Of a DNA stretch of 8,705 bases, positions 1-5,377 are shown in pieces; within the stretch, counting starts at the first letter, position 1, and the number at the start of each line of letters is the position of its first letter. The notes below the pieces were generated by a model that made no database searches, was not told the DNA's origin, and was given only the letters and a program-made list of their open reading frames with translations. Where the stretch lies: contig JBMNPE010000063.1 of the NCBI GenBank assembly GCA_050943435.1, forward strand, positions 1 to 8,705, in the 5' to 3' direction. The position numbers and the translations under genes were made by a program. This DNA comes from RGIG5675 sp050943435. Its GTDB lineage: Bacteria > Bacillota > Clostridia > Oscillospirales > Ruminococcaceae.

Positions 1-476
1 CTCGTCATGCTGTCCCTGTGCTCGTCGCCGCGCCAGTACGCACCTGACACGCTTCTGAGCTCGAATGCGGCACTGAGGAGTTCTGCGGAATTGTCGACGT
101 GAGGGCCCCTGCAGAGGTCCACGTAGTCGTCGCCCGTGTAGTAGACGGTTATGACCTCGTCGTCGGGCATCTCCTCTATGAGTTCCTTCTTGAACTTCTG
201 GTCCTTGAATATGTCGAGCGCCTCGGCCTTGGAGACTTCCTTCCTGACCCAGGGTTCCTTGCGCTTGAGGATTTCGCGCATCTTCTGCTCGATTGCCGCG
301 AGGTCGGATTCCTGTATGCTGACGCCTTCCGGCATCACGAAGTCGTAGTAGAACCCGTCGTCTATCTGCGGCCCTATCGCGTACTGCACGTCTTTTCCGT
401 ATATCTCAATGACTGCCTTTGCCAGGATGTGCGCAAGAGAATGCCTGTAGACCTTGAGATACTCTTCCTTGTCCAT
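1..476 (-). CDS. thrS: Threonine--tRNA ligase, N-terminal part (gene runs off the left edge)
   Basis: The enzyme charges tRNA-Thr with threonine in the cytoplasm. Only the first 158 codons are inside the window. They correspond to the editing (N2) domain: HSLAH at residues 12-16 gives the two histidines of the HxxxH motif, and DLCRGPHV at 120-127 gives the conserved Cys122 and His126 of the editing site. The fragment continues to GAYWRGDE (145-152), just before the catalytic domain. The usual N-terminal TGS domain (about 60 residues in E. coli ThrRS) is absent: the protein begins at the editing domain. The ATG at 476 is chosen because AAGGAG lies 4 bases upstream (complement of 481-486) and the T-box terminator lies just before it, leaving no room for a TGS-coding region. 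Expression is controlled by the T-box leader at 521-760. The identity is very secure; the aminoacylation domain itself is not visible here. Confidence 0.96.
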   Translation of the reverse strand, partial: MDKEEYLKVYRHSLAHILAKAVIEIYGKDVQYAIGPQIDDGFYYDFVMPEGVSIQESDLAAIEQKMREILKRKEPWVRKEVSKAEALDIFKDQKFKKELIEEMPDDEVITVYYTGDDYVDLCRGPHVDNSAELLSAAFELRSVSGAYWRGDEHRDSMT

Positions 477-520
477 GTTTCTCCTTATCTCCTTTTTCCT
501 CCTGTGTGAGCTGGAGCATG

Positions 521-560
521 AAAAAGCCCCCCGCGTCACACCTTGTGTGATGCGAGGGGC
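521..560 (-). terminator. Regulatory intrinsic terminator of the thrS T-box
   Basis: On the minus strand a 16-base arm starting GCCCCUCGC (560-545) pairs with the arm ending GCGGGGGGC (541-526). The loop is AAG, there is one A-C mismatch and one G-U pair, and five Us follow (525-521). The 5' arm contains the CCCUC that the antiterminator needs, so the two structures exclude each other. It stops transcription 45 bases before the thrS start when tRNA-Thr is charged. Confidence 0.94.
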
Positions 561-760
561 GCTGTCGCGCGGTTCCACCCTCATTGCCGGACCCATGCCC
601 GGCCACTCATTGGCGATTATAACGTAATCAACGGCCCCTTGTTTCGGGGCGGTCTCTGAGCTGGTCTTCGTCCCCGCCTGTACAGGAGCGCTCTCACATC
701 GGTTTCCCGGCGCTCTTCTCTTGTGCCGCGGCTGAGATTACTGTGCTCTTCACTGACCAC
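521..760 (-). ncRNA. T-box riboswitch of thrS, threonine specifier ACC
   Basis: This leader senses uncharged tRNA-Thr and allows readthrough into thrS. Read on the minus strand, Stem I can be traced in full. The base helix pairs GGUC (758-755) with GACC (654-651). A kink-turn-like internal loop follows, then GAGC (748-745) pairs with GCUC (661-658). The specifier loop has the AGUA element (742-739) opposite ACC (665-663), a threonine codon followed by A. A helix with one A-G mismatch lies above it, and an apical region carries GAUG (700-697) next to a GAGCGC/GCGCUC stem. Downstream is the conserved T-box GGGUGGAACCGCG (580-568). The antiterminator is GAGGG (582-578) with CCCUC (558-554), a seven-base UGGAACC bulge (577-571), and GCGC/GCGC (570-567 with 562-559). 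Its 3' arm overlaps the terminator, as required for switching. The UGGA bulge predicts a partner tRNA-Thr with U73. The 5' end is inferred from the promoter. Confidence 0.96.
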
Positions 761-766
761 GGGCAA

Positions 767-795
767 AGTATAGGTCCTGAATCCGAATTTGTAAA
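767..795 (-). promoter_or_regulatory. Promoter of the thrS T-box transcript
   Basis: On the minus strand there is a -35 TTTACA (795-790) and a -10 TATACT (772-767) separated by exactly 17 bases. Each differs from the consensus at one position. The predicted start near 760 falls right at the base of Stem I, which supports the assignment independently. Confidence 0.85.
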
Positions 796-851
796 GTGCC
801 TGCCGCTTATATTAAGCTTCTTGTCTGAATATTGTCACCTGCCTGAATCCG
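776..851. repeat. Direct repeat CCTGAATCCG (two copies) plus a third CTGAAT
   Basis: The ten bases CCTGAATCCG occur exactly at 776-785 and again at 842-851. The six-base core CTGAAT also occurs at 825-830. The first copy lies in the spacer of the thrS promoter and the last lies upstream of the MFS -10 box. They may be binding half-sites of a regulator acting on the divergent pair, but with three short copies this could also be chance. Confidence 0.4.
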
Positions 852-866
852 TCTAGATACGGCATC
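845..866. promoter_or_regulatory. Imperfect palindrome where the MFS gene's -35 box should be
   Basis: GAATCCGT (845-852) and ACGGCATC (859-866) are inverted arms with 6 of 8 positions complementary. They are separated by CTAGAT, and the inner four base pairs (CCGT/ACGG) are perfect. The site is centred on the position of a -35 element for the -10 box at 879-884. It is a candidate operator or activator site, and no regulator can be named. Confidence 0.3.
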
Positions 867-878
867 TTTGCCAGGGTA

Positions 879-884
879 TATAAT
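879..884 (+). promoter_or_regulatory. Perfect -10 box just ahead of the MFS gene
   Basis: TATAAT at 879-884 matches the consensus exactly. No recognisable -35 element stands 16-18 bases upstream, so a protein bound upstream may assist it. The predicted transcription start is 891-892, which coincides with the ATG at 892. Confidence 0.55.
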
Positions 885-891
885 TGAGCAC

Positions 892-2139
892 ATGAGCAGT
901 CGGGAAAACAGTCTCTGGACAAAGGATTTTACTATTATCACGGTCGGCACCGTGGTATCCATGTTCGGCAACGCCCTGAGCGGCTTTGCCGCGAGCCTTC
1001 TTGTGCTCGACTACACCGGCTCCACCCTCCTCTACGCGGTGACGGTGGCCCTCTACACCCTCCCGCAGATAGTGATGCCTGTCATTTCCGGTGCTATACT
1101 CGACAGGTTTTCCCGCAGGAAGACCATATACACCCTGGACTTCACCTCGAGCGCACTTTATCTCGCTGCAGCGATTCTCATCTACACGGGTGTGATGTCA
1201 TATGCCCTCCTCGCCGTCTATGTGTTCCTCGTGGGATCAATAGCAAGCATCTACCAGGTTGCATACGACAGCTTCTACCCGCTGCTCGTAGAGAAGGACA
1301 GCTATTCCAAGGCCTATTCTATAGCGAGCGTCCTCGAGACGATAAGCCTCGTCATGGTTCCGGTTGCGGCCTGGCTCTACGACCTCGTGGGAATAGTCCC
1401 GATATTCCTCATAAACGCCTGCACTTTCCTCATCGCGGCTGTGATGGAAACCCAGATATCCGCGGGCCACGAGAGCTACATAGACAGACAGAAGGAAAAA
1501 CGCACTGAATCGAGTTCAGTGCGTCAGATGTTCTCCGACATAAAGGAAGGCGCCTCTTTTATAAAGAACGACCGGGGGCTCCGGTCGATAACCATCTACT
1601 TTGCGTTCGGCTCCGTGGTGAGCGGGATCTACAGCGTGCTTATCCTCCCGTACTTCCGGGCAAATTTTGAAAACGGCGAATACGTCTACATGGCGGTCAT
1701 GGGAATGGGAGTGCTCGGCAGGGCCCTCGGTGGCGCCTGGCACTACCGCCACAAGCTGCCGGCGGAAAAGAAGTACTCGATAGCTTATGCCGTATATCTC
1801 ATAACGAGCATAATTGAGGGTGTGATGCTCTTCCTGCCCGTCAAGGTCATGTACCTGATAACATTTGCGAGCGGAGTCCTCGGGGTCACGAGCTATACAA
1901 TCCGCATTAGCGCCACCCAGTCGTATGTCGCCGACGAGATGAAGGGCAGGTTCAACGGCGCGTTCAGCATGATAAACACGGCAGGTGCGCTTATCGGCGA
2001 GCTGTCGTCAGGTGCACTCAGCACCGTCATGGACACGAGGTGGATCATGGCGCTTTACATGTTCCTGCACGCACTCACTGCATACTTCTTTATTGGCAGG
2101 AACAGGGAGGCCGTTTCAGCAATATACAACAGGGACTGA
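892..2139 (+). CDS. Major facilitator superfamily transporter, MFS_3 / macrolide-efflux-like
   Basis: A 415-residue integral membrane protein that probably exports a small molecule by proton exchange. The substrate cannot be read from the sequence. It has about twelve hydrophobic segments split by a charged central loop (near residues 200-225). Motif A of the family is clear as GAILDRFSRRK at 67-77, between the second and third membrane helices. A later YVADEMKGRFNGAF matches the second-half motif of the MFS_3 group (macrolide and siderophore exporters). I choose ATG 892. The same frame opens at TTG 868, adding eight residues, but neither start has a Shine-Dalgarno. The -10 box at 879-884 would put the mRNA start at 891-892, so the TTG would not be transcribed from it. 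The gene is divergent from thrS and ends 15 bases from the convergent ktrA. The family call is firm; drug efflux is only one possibility. Confidence 0.88.
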   Translation: MSSRENSLWTKDFTIITVGTVVSMFGNALSGFAASLLVLDYTGSTLLYAVTVALYTLPQIVMPVISGAILDRFSRRKTIYTLDFTSSALYLAAAILIYTGVMSYALLAVYVFLVGSIASIYQVAYDSFYPLLVEKDSYSKAYSIASVLETISLVMVPVAAWLYDLVGIVPIFLINACTFLIAAVMETQISAGHESYIDRQKEKRTESSSVRQMFSDIKEGASFIKNDRGLRSITIYFAFGSVVSGIYSVLILPYFRANFENGEYVYMAVMGMGVLGRALGGAWHYRHKLPAEKKYSIAYAVYLITSIIEGVMLFLPVKVMYLITFASGVLGVTSYTIRISATQSYVADEMKGRFNGAFSMINTAGALIGELSSGALSTVMDTRWIMALYMFLHALTAYFFIGRNREAVSAIYNRD

Positions 2140-2155
2140 CAGGGGCGTCAGTGCC
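2132..2155. terminator. Hairpin in the MFS/ktrA convergent junction, weak terminator candidate
   Basis: ACTGAC (2135-2140) and GTCAGT (2147-2152) are perfect inverted arms around AGGGGC. Two further G-C pairs lie outside a G-G mismatch. The hairpin includes the MFS stop codon and reaches the first base of the ktrA stop. Neither strand has a T-run after it, so it would be a poor intrinsic terminator. It may instead be incidental or protect mRNA 3' ends. Confidence 0.35.
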
Positions 2156-2799
2156 TACTCTATGCACTTCATTACCGCCTTGTTCTCCCCGAACACTAAA
2201 AGCGTCATGTCCTGAGAGAGGACCGTGTCCGGCCCGAAGTTGAGCGTTATTTTCCCGTCGAGCCTTATGGCCACGATGGTTATCCCGTATTTTCTTCTCA
2301 CGTTTATCTCGGCTATTGTCCTGCCGGCCCAGCTCTCCGGCATCTCTATCTCGTAGATCGAGTTGTCAGCAGATACGGAAATGTAGTCGAGGACGTGGTC
2401 CACCCCGTACCTTATTGCAGTCCAGGAAGCCATCTGCTTCTCCGGGCAGACGACCTCGTCCGCTCCAATCTTCCTTAGGAATCCCTCGTGGATGTCGCTC
2501 GATGCCCTTGCTACCACCTTCTGGGCCCCGAGCTCCTTGAGGAGCGAAGTCGTTATGACTGAATCCTGGAAGTGGTCCCCTATCGCGACTATGCAGCAGT
2601 CGAAGTTCCTGACGCCCAGCTGTTCCAGGAACTTTCTGTCAGTGGAATCCCCGATCTGGGCGTTTGTGACTATATCCGTTATGGCATTGAGGTTCTGCTC
2701 GTTCCTGTCGACGGCCATCACCTCGTCGCCGAGCTCCCGCAGCTTTTTGGCCACGTTTTCCCCGAATCTTCCTATTCCTATGAGCAGGATTGATTTCAT
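2155..2799 (-). CDS. ktrA: Ktr potassium uptake system regulatory subunit, RCK/TrkA-N family
   Basis: A 214-residue cytoplasmic protein, the usual KtrA length, that would form an octameric ring under the KtrB pore and gate it. Residues 1-130 are the RCK N-terminal Rossmann domain. GIGRFG at 8-13 is the dinucleotide-binding glycine motif, and Asp31 at the end of the second strand (VMAVDRN) is placed to bind the adenosine ribose of ATP/ADP or NAD. IGDSTD and VAIGD follow as expected. Residues about 135-214 are the RCK-C domain (GRTIAEIN, GITIVAI), which in several Firmicutes binds cyclic di-AMP; that is family knowledge and not visible here. A GGAGGTT ribosome binding site (complement of about 2807-2813) precedes the ATG at 2799. 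The gene follows ktrB after an 18-base gap in one operon. Single-ring length separates it from the duplicated TrkA of proteobacteria. Confidence 0.94.
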   Translation of the reverse strand: MKSILLIGIGRFGENVAKKLRELGDEVMAVDRNEQNLNAITDIVTNAQIGDSTDRKFLEQLGVRNFDCCIVAIGDHFQDSVITTSLLKELGAQKVVARASSDIHEGFLRKIGADEVVCPEKQMASWTAIRYGVDHVLDYISVSADNSIYEIEMPESWAGRTIAEINVRRKYGITIVAIRLDGKITLNFGPDTVLSQDMTLLVFGENKAVMKCIE

Positions 2800-2817
2800 A
2801 AAAAATAACCTCCAAAA

Positions 2818-4146
2818 TCAGCCGACTGTGATCTTCTCTTCCGGGTTCCTGCCGGCGTTCGGGCTGTTGGGGACTGCTGCATAAATTAGGGTCAGCCCTC
2901 CTACACGCCCTGAAAACATGAGAAGCATGAGAATTATCCTTGATACCGTGTGAAGCCCCGGGGTAATCCCGAGCGTGAGGCCCACAGTGCCGATTGCCGA
3001 TGCAGTCTCAAACAGGCATTCGTATATGGGCAGGTCCTCTATCCTGCTTATCGCTATGGCGGATATTGAGAAGAGCACCAGGTACATGATGAATATTGCA
3101 GATGCCTTTCTCGTGGTCTCCTCGTCTACACGGCGGTGGAAGAGGCTCGTGTCCTTTTTGCGGCGGAAAACGCTCAGGCACCCCGAGAAGAGCACCGCCA
3201 CAGTCGTGGTCTTCATGCCGCCTGCGGTGGACCCCGGGGATCCGCCTATCAGCATCAGCATGATGAATATGAGTATCCCGGCCCCGCTGAGCTGGGTGAG
3301 GTCAGTCGTGTTGAATCCGGCCGTCCTGGTGGTGACCGACTGGAAGAGGGACGCCAACACCCTCTCCGAACCGCTGAATCCGCTGTATTCCGTAAAATAA
3401 AAGTACAGCGCAGGTACGATTATCAGGAAAGCCGTGACTGCGAGCACCGTCTTGGTCTGCATGCGGAGCACAGTTCCCTTTTTCCTGCTCGTGAGTATGT
3501 TGTGCCAGGTCACAAAACCGAGGCCGCCGACAACAATGAGCAGCATTATCGTTATGTTGACTACTGGCTGGGAAGTGAAATTGGTGAGGGATCCGTACTG
3601 CTGCTCTTTTCCCAGTATGTCGAACCCTGCGTTGCAGAAGGCGGAGACCGCATGGAATATGGAATACCATATCCCCCGCGCCACTCCGTACCTAGGTATG
3701 AAAACTGTCATGAGAGCGCAGGCGCCGGCCCCTTCCACGATGAGGGTGAAAAAGAGTATGAACTTGGTGAGTCTCAGTATCCCGGAGAGCTGAGGGGCAT
3801 TTATCGACTCGGCAAGCTGGTCGCGCATCATGAGAGTTATCTTCCTGCCGGAGAAGATCACTATGGCAAATGCCATCGTGATTATCCCGAGGCCGCCTAT
3901 CTGTATGAGGACAAGTATCACAACCTGCCCGAAAGTCGACCAGTACGTGCCAGTGTCCTGCACGACGAGGCCTGTGACGCAGGAGGCGGACACTGAAGTG
4001 AAAAGAGCGTCAATGAACGAGGCGCTTCCTTCCCCTGCTTTGGATATCGGAAGGGAGAGGAGCAGCGCTCCGACGAGGATTAAGAGCAGGAAGCCGACGA
4101 TTATAGACTGGGAAGCGCTCAGGCTCCTTAACCGAGAATTTGCCAT
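2818..4146 (-). CDS. ktrB: Ktr potassium uptake system membrane pore subunit (TrkH/KtrB family)
   Basis: A 442-residue integral membrane protein that moves K+ (Na+-assisted in characterised relatives) into the cell. All four pore-loop repeats of the superfamily are present, each with its filter glycine: CVTGL (Gly59), CNAGF (Gly174), RTAGF (Gly277) and AIGTVGL (Gly386). GGSPGSTAGGMKTTT at 301-315 is the flexible intramembrane gating loop in the third repeat. The C-terminus, PEEKITVG, is typical of KtrB, and the length fits KtrB rather than the longer TrkH. The start at 4146 is supported by GGGGGG six bases upstream (complement of 4153-4158) and by a promoter about 38 bases upstream. Gene order is ktrB-ktrA, the reverse of B. 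subtilis ktrAB. The short leader has no room for a cyclic di-AMP (ydaO) riboswitch, so that control is not present here. Confidence 0.95.
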   Translation of the reverse strand: MANSRLRSLSASQSIIVGFLLLILVGALLLSLPISKAGEGSASFIDALFTSVSASCVTGLVVQDTGTYWSTFGQVVILVLIQIGGLGIITMAFAIVIFSGRKITLMMRDQLAESINAPQLSGILRLTKFILFFTLIVEGAGACALMTVFIPRYGVARGIWYSIFHAVSAFCNAGFDILGKEQQYGSLTNFTSQPVVNITIMLLIVVGGLGFVTWHNILTSRKKGTVLRMQTKTVLAVTAFLIIVPALYFYFTEYSGFSGSERVLASLFQSVTTRTAGFNTTDLTQLSGAGILIFIMLMLIGGSPGSTAGGMKTTTVAVLFSGCLSVFRRKKDTSLFHRRVDEETTRKASAIFIMYLVLFSISAIAISRIEDLPIYECLFETASAIGTVGLTLGITPGLHTVSRIILMLLMFSGRVGGLTLIYAAVPNSPNAGRNPEEKITVG

Positions 4147-4183
4147 GCAATGCCCCCCATTCCTGAATTCATGGAATTTACTA

Positions 4184-4211
4184 ATTATACCTTAATGGTG
4201 TTACATGTGAC
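4184..4211 (-). promoter_or_regulatory. Promoter of ktrB-ktrA
   Basis: On the minus strand a perfect -10 TATAAT (4189-4184) follows GTCACA (4211-4206, 4 of 6 matches to TTGACA) after 16 bases. The predicted start is near 4177, giving a leader of about 31 bases. The -35 box lies inside the palindrome at 4197-4214. Confidence 0.7.
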
Positions 4212-4214
4212 ACC
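4197..4214. promoter_or_regulatory. Operator-like 18-bp palindrome over the ktrB -35 box
   Basis: GGTGTTACATGTGACACC is an inverted repeat without a spacer, centred on ACATGT, with eight of nine positions complementary. It covers the -35 element and part of the spacer of the ktrB promoter, so a dimeric repressor bound here would block RNA polymerase. I do not recognise it as the box of a named regulator. Confidence 0.55.
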
Positions 4215-4251
4215 CCGCACCAGAATTTACTCATGCGGCACACGCTGCCCG

Positions 4252-4271
4252 GGAAATATATTAATATTTCC
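4252..4271. promoter_or_regulatory. AT-rich inverted repeat in the ktrB-ppk2 divergent region
   Basis: GGAAATAT (4252-4259) and ATATTTCC (4264-4271) are perfect inverted arms around ATTA. The site lies about 40 bases upstream of the ktrB -35 box and about 60-75 bases upstream of the predicted ppk2 start, so one bound protein could reach both promoters. It is not followed by a T-run, and a terminator role is unlikely. Confidence 0.45.
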
Positions 4272-4292
4272 TTAATGATACCGGAAAAGCCG

Positions 4293-4321
4293 TTGTAGAG
4301 CGGATATGCGGGCTGTATAAT
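4293..4321 (+). promoter_or_regulatory. Promoter of the polyphosphate kinase 2 gene
   Basis: TTGTAG (4293-4298) and a perfect TATAAT (4316-4321) are separated by 17 bases. The predicted start is about 4328, with a leader of about 34 bases that contains AAGGGGG (4349-4355) six bases before the ATG. Confidence 0.65.
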
Positions 4322-4361
4322 TACTTTTAACTTTAAAAATATCTGCAGAAGGGGGATCAGA

Positions 4362-5234
4362 ATGAGATCCGAAAAATACAAGGTCGACGGAAGCCATGAT
4401 GTAAAGCTGAGCGACTTTCCAACTGATGCCAAGCACGACAAGGTCAGGAAAGACGATATAATTCGCAGGTTCGAAAAGAACAAGGAGAAGGCGGAGACCC
4501 TGCTCGACGCGTTCTACGCGGACAAGAAGGAGGGGCTCATCATAGTGATACAGGCCATCGACGCCTCCGGAAAGGACTCCCTCATAAAGAACGTGTTTTC
4601 CGGGCTCAATCCAGAAGCCATGAATGTCCGGTACTTCAAGGTTCCGACTGCCGAGGAGCTTGCCCACGACTACCTCTGGAGGATCCACCAGAACGTTCCC
4701 CGCAGGGGCGAGATCGCCGTGTTCAACCGCAGCCACTACGAGGACCTGATAACCGTCAGGGTCGAGGACATCTGGAAGGGCTACAGGATGAGCAGCAGGG
4801 TTCTCGACGAATCAGAGGACGACTTTTTCGACAAGAGATACCGCCAGGTGAGGGAGTTTGAGGAATACCTGTACGAAAACAGCTACAGGATGGTCAAGGT
4901 CTTCCTGCACATCTCAAAGGACGAGCAGAAGACCCAGTTTCTGGAGAGGATAGACGACGAGACCAAGAACTGGAAGTTCAACCCATCGGACCTGAGTGTC
5001 AGGGACAAGTTCGACGACTACATGGACGCCTTCGAGGAGGCCATAAACAGTACTTCCACGGAGCATTCGCCGTGGTACGTCCTCCCCGGGGACCAGCGCT
5101 GGTACACGAGGTTCCTTATGAGCGAGATACTCGTGAACGAGCTCAAGGAGTGCAATCCCAGGTATCCCAAGCTCTCAAAGTCTGCAAAGGCATCCCTCGC
5201 AGAGTGCAGGGAAAAGCTTGTAAACGAAAAATAA
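4362..5234 (+). CDS. ppk2: Polyphosphate kinase 2 family protein (PPK2)
   Basis: A 290-residue soluble P-loop kinase that transfers phosphate between inorganic polyphosphate and nucleotides, usually making ADP or ATP (or GTP) from lower phosphates. The Walker A segment is QAIDASGKDS at 64-73, with Lys71 and Asp72. RYFKVPTAEELAHDYLWR at 90-107 and FNRSHYED at 121-128 (Walker B/lid region) are hallmark PPK2 sequences. DDETKNWKFNPSD (198-210) and SPWYVLPGDQRWYTR (236-250) complete the domain. The length is that of a one-domain enzyme. I cannot assign subclass I, II or III from motifs alone, so whether AMP or ADP is the acceptor is open. The start has a strong ribosome binding site. The gene is divergent from ktrB and transcribed alone, closed by a hairpin at 5254-5280. 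The PPK2 gene symbol is used in the family sense. Confidence 0.93.
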   Translation: MRSEKYKVDGSHDVKLSDFPTDAKHDKVRKDDIIRRFEKNKEKAETLLDAFYADKKEGLIIVIQAIDASGKDSLIKNVFSGLNPEAMNVRYFKVPTAEELAHDYLWRIHQNVPRRGEIAVFNRSHYEDLITVRVEDIWKGYRMSSRVLDESEDDFFDKRYRQVREFEEYLYENSYRMVKVFLHISKDEQKTQFLERIDDETKNWKFNPSDLSVRDKFDDYMDAFEEAINSTSTEHSPWYVLPGDQRWYTRFLMSEILVNELKECNPRYPKLSKSAKASLAECREKLVNEK

Positions 5235-5253
5235 TCAAGGGAAAGAAGCACAA

Positions 5254-5280
5254 CGGCCGGCACTATGCCGGCCGCTCTTT
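5254..5280 (+). terminator. Terminator hairpin after ppk2
   Basis: CGGCCGGCA (5254-5262) and TGCCGGCCG (5266-5274) form a perfect nine-pair, very GC-rich stem with loop CTA. A short pyrimidine tail CTCTTT follows (5275-5280). The T-run is poor, but the stem is strong and well placed 20 bases after the stop codon. Confidence 0.75.
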
Positions 5281-5339
5281 ACTGCCTGCGGGCTGCAGGG
5301 CCCATTTTGAGATGCTCCGGGTTTCGGTTCTCCCCTGTT

Positions 5340-5350
5340 TATAATATAAT
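5340..5350 (+). promoter_or_regulatory. Putative promoter of the glycosylation operon
   Basis: Two overlapping TATAAT boxes occur at 5340-5345 and 5345-5350. The best -35 partner, TTTCGG at 5322-5327 with 17 bases to the second box, is weak. The predicted start near 5357 gives a leader of about 20 bases with GAGGAG (5363-5368). Its position right after the ppk2 terminator supports it. Confidence 0.55.
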
Positions 5351-5377
5351 GTTGCTTGATGTGAGGAGCTGATCGCC

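Noticed and set aside
868..891. Upstream TTG start for the MFS protein adding MPGYIIEH
   Set aside because: It has no ribosome binding site and lies upstream of the transcript start predicted from the -10 box at 879-884, and MFS proteins do not need the extra residues. Kept only as an alternative.
2132..2155. Strong bidirectional terminator between the MFS gene and ktrA
   Set aside because: The inverted repeat is real, but neither strand has a T-run after it, so it is listed only as a low-confidence candidate.
3618..3638. Cysteine in the second KtrB filter (CNAGF instead of NNAGF) as a defect
   Set aside because: The filter glycine and flanking residues are kept, and Cys at this place occurs in other KtrB/NtpJ-type proteins to my knowledge, so it is not evidence of loss of function.
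3136..3996. Long plus-strand open frame of 286 codons opposite ktrB
   Set aside because: It is antisense to a gene with all four KtrB filter motifs. Its product is rich in charged, low-complexity sequence with no recognisable domain, and it arises from the codon bias of the real gene.
4147..4361. Cyclic di-AMP (ydaO) or other riboswitch ahead of ktrB
   Set aside because: The predicted ktrB leader is only about 31 bases, and the whole gap to ppk2 is 215 bases shared by two promoters. No conserved ydaO-like elements are seen.
5281..5300. Second hairpin CCTGC/GCAGG after the ppk2 terminator
   Set aside because: Only five pairs with no T-run after it. It is too short to call in GC-rich sequence.
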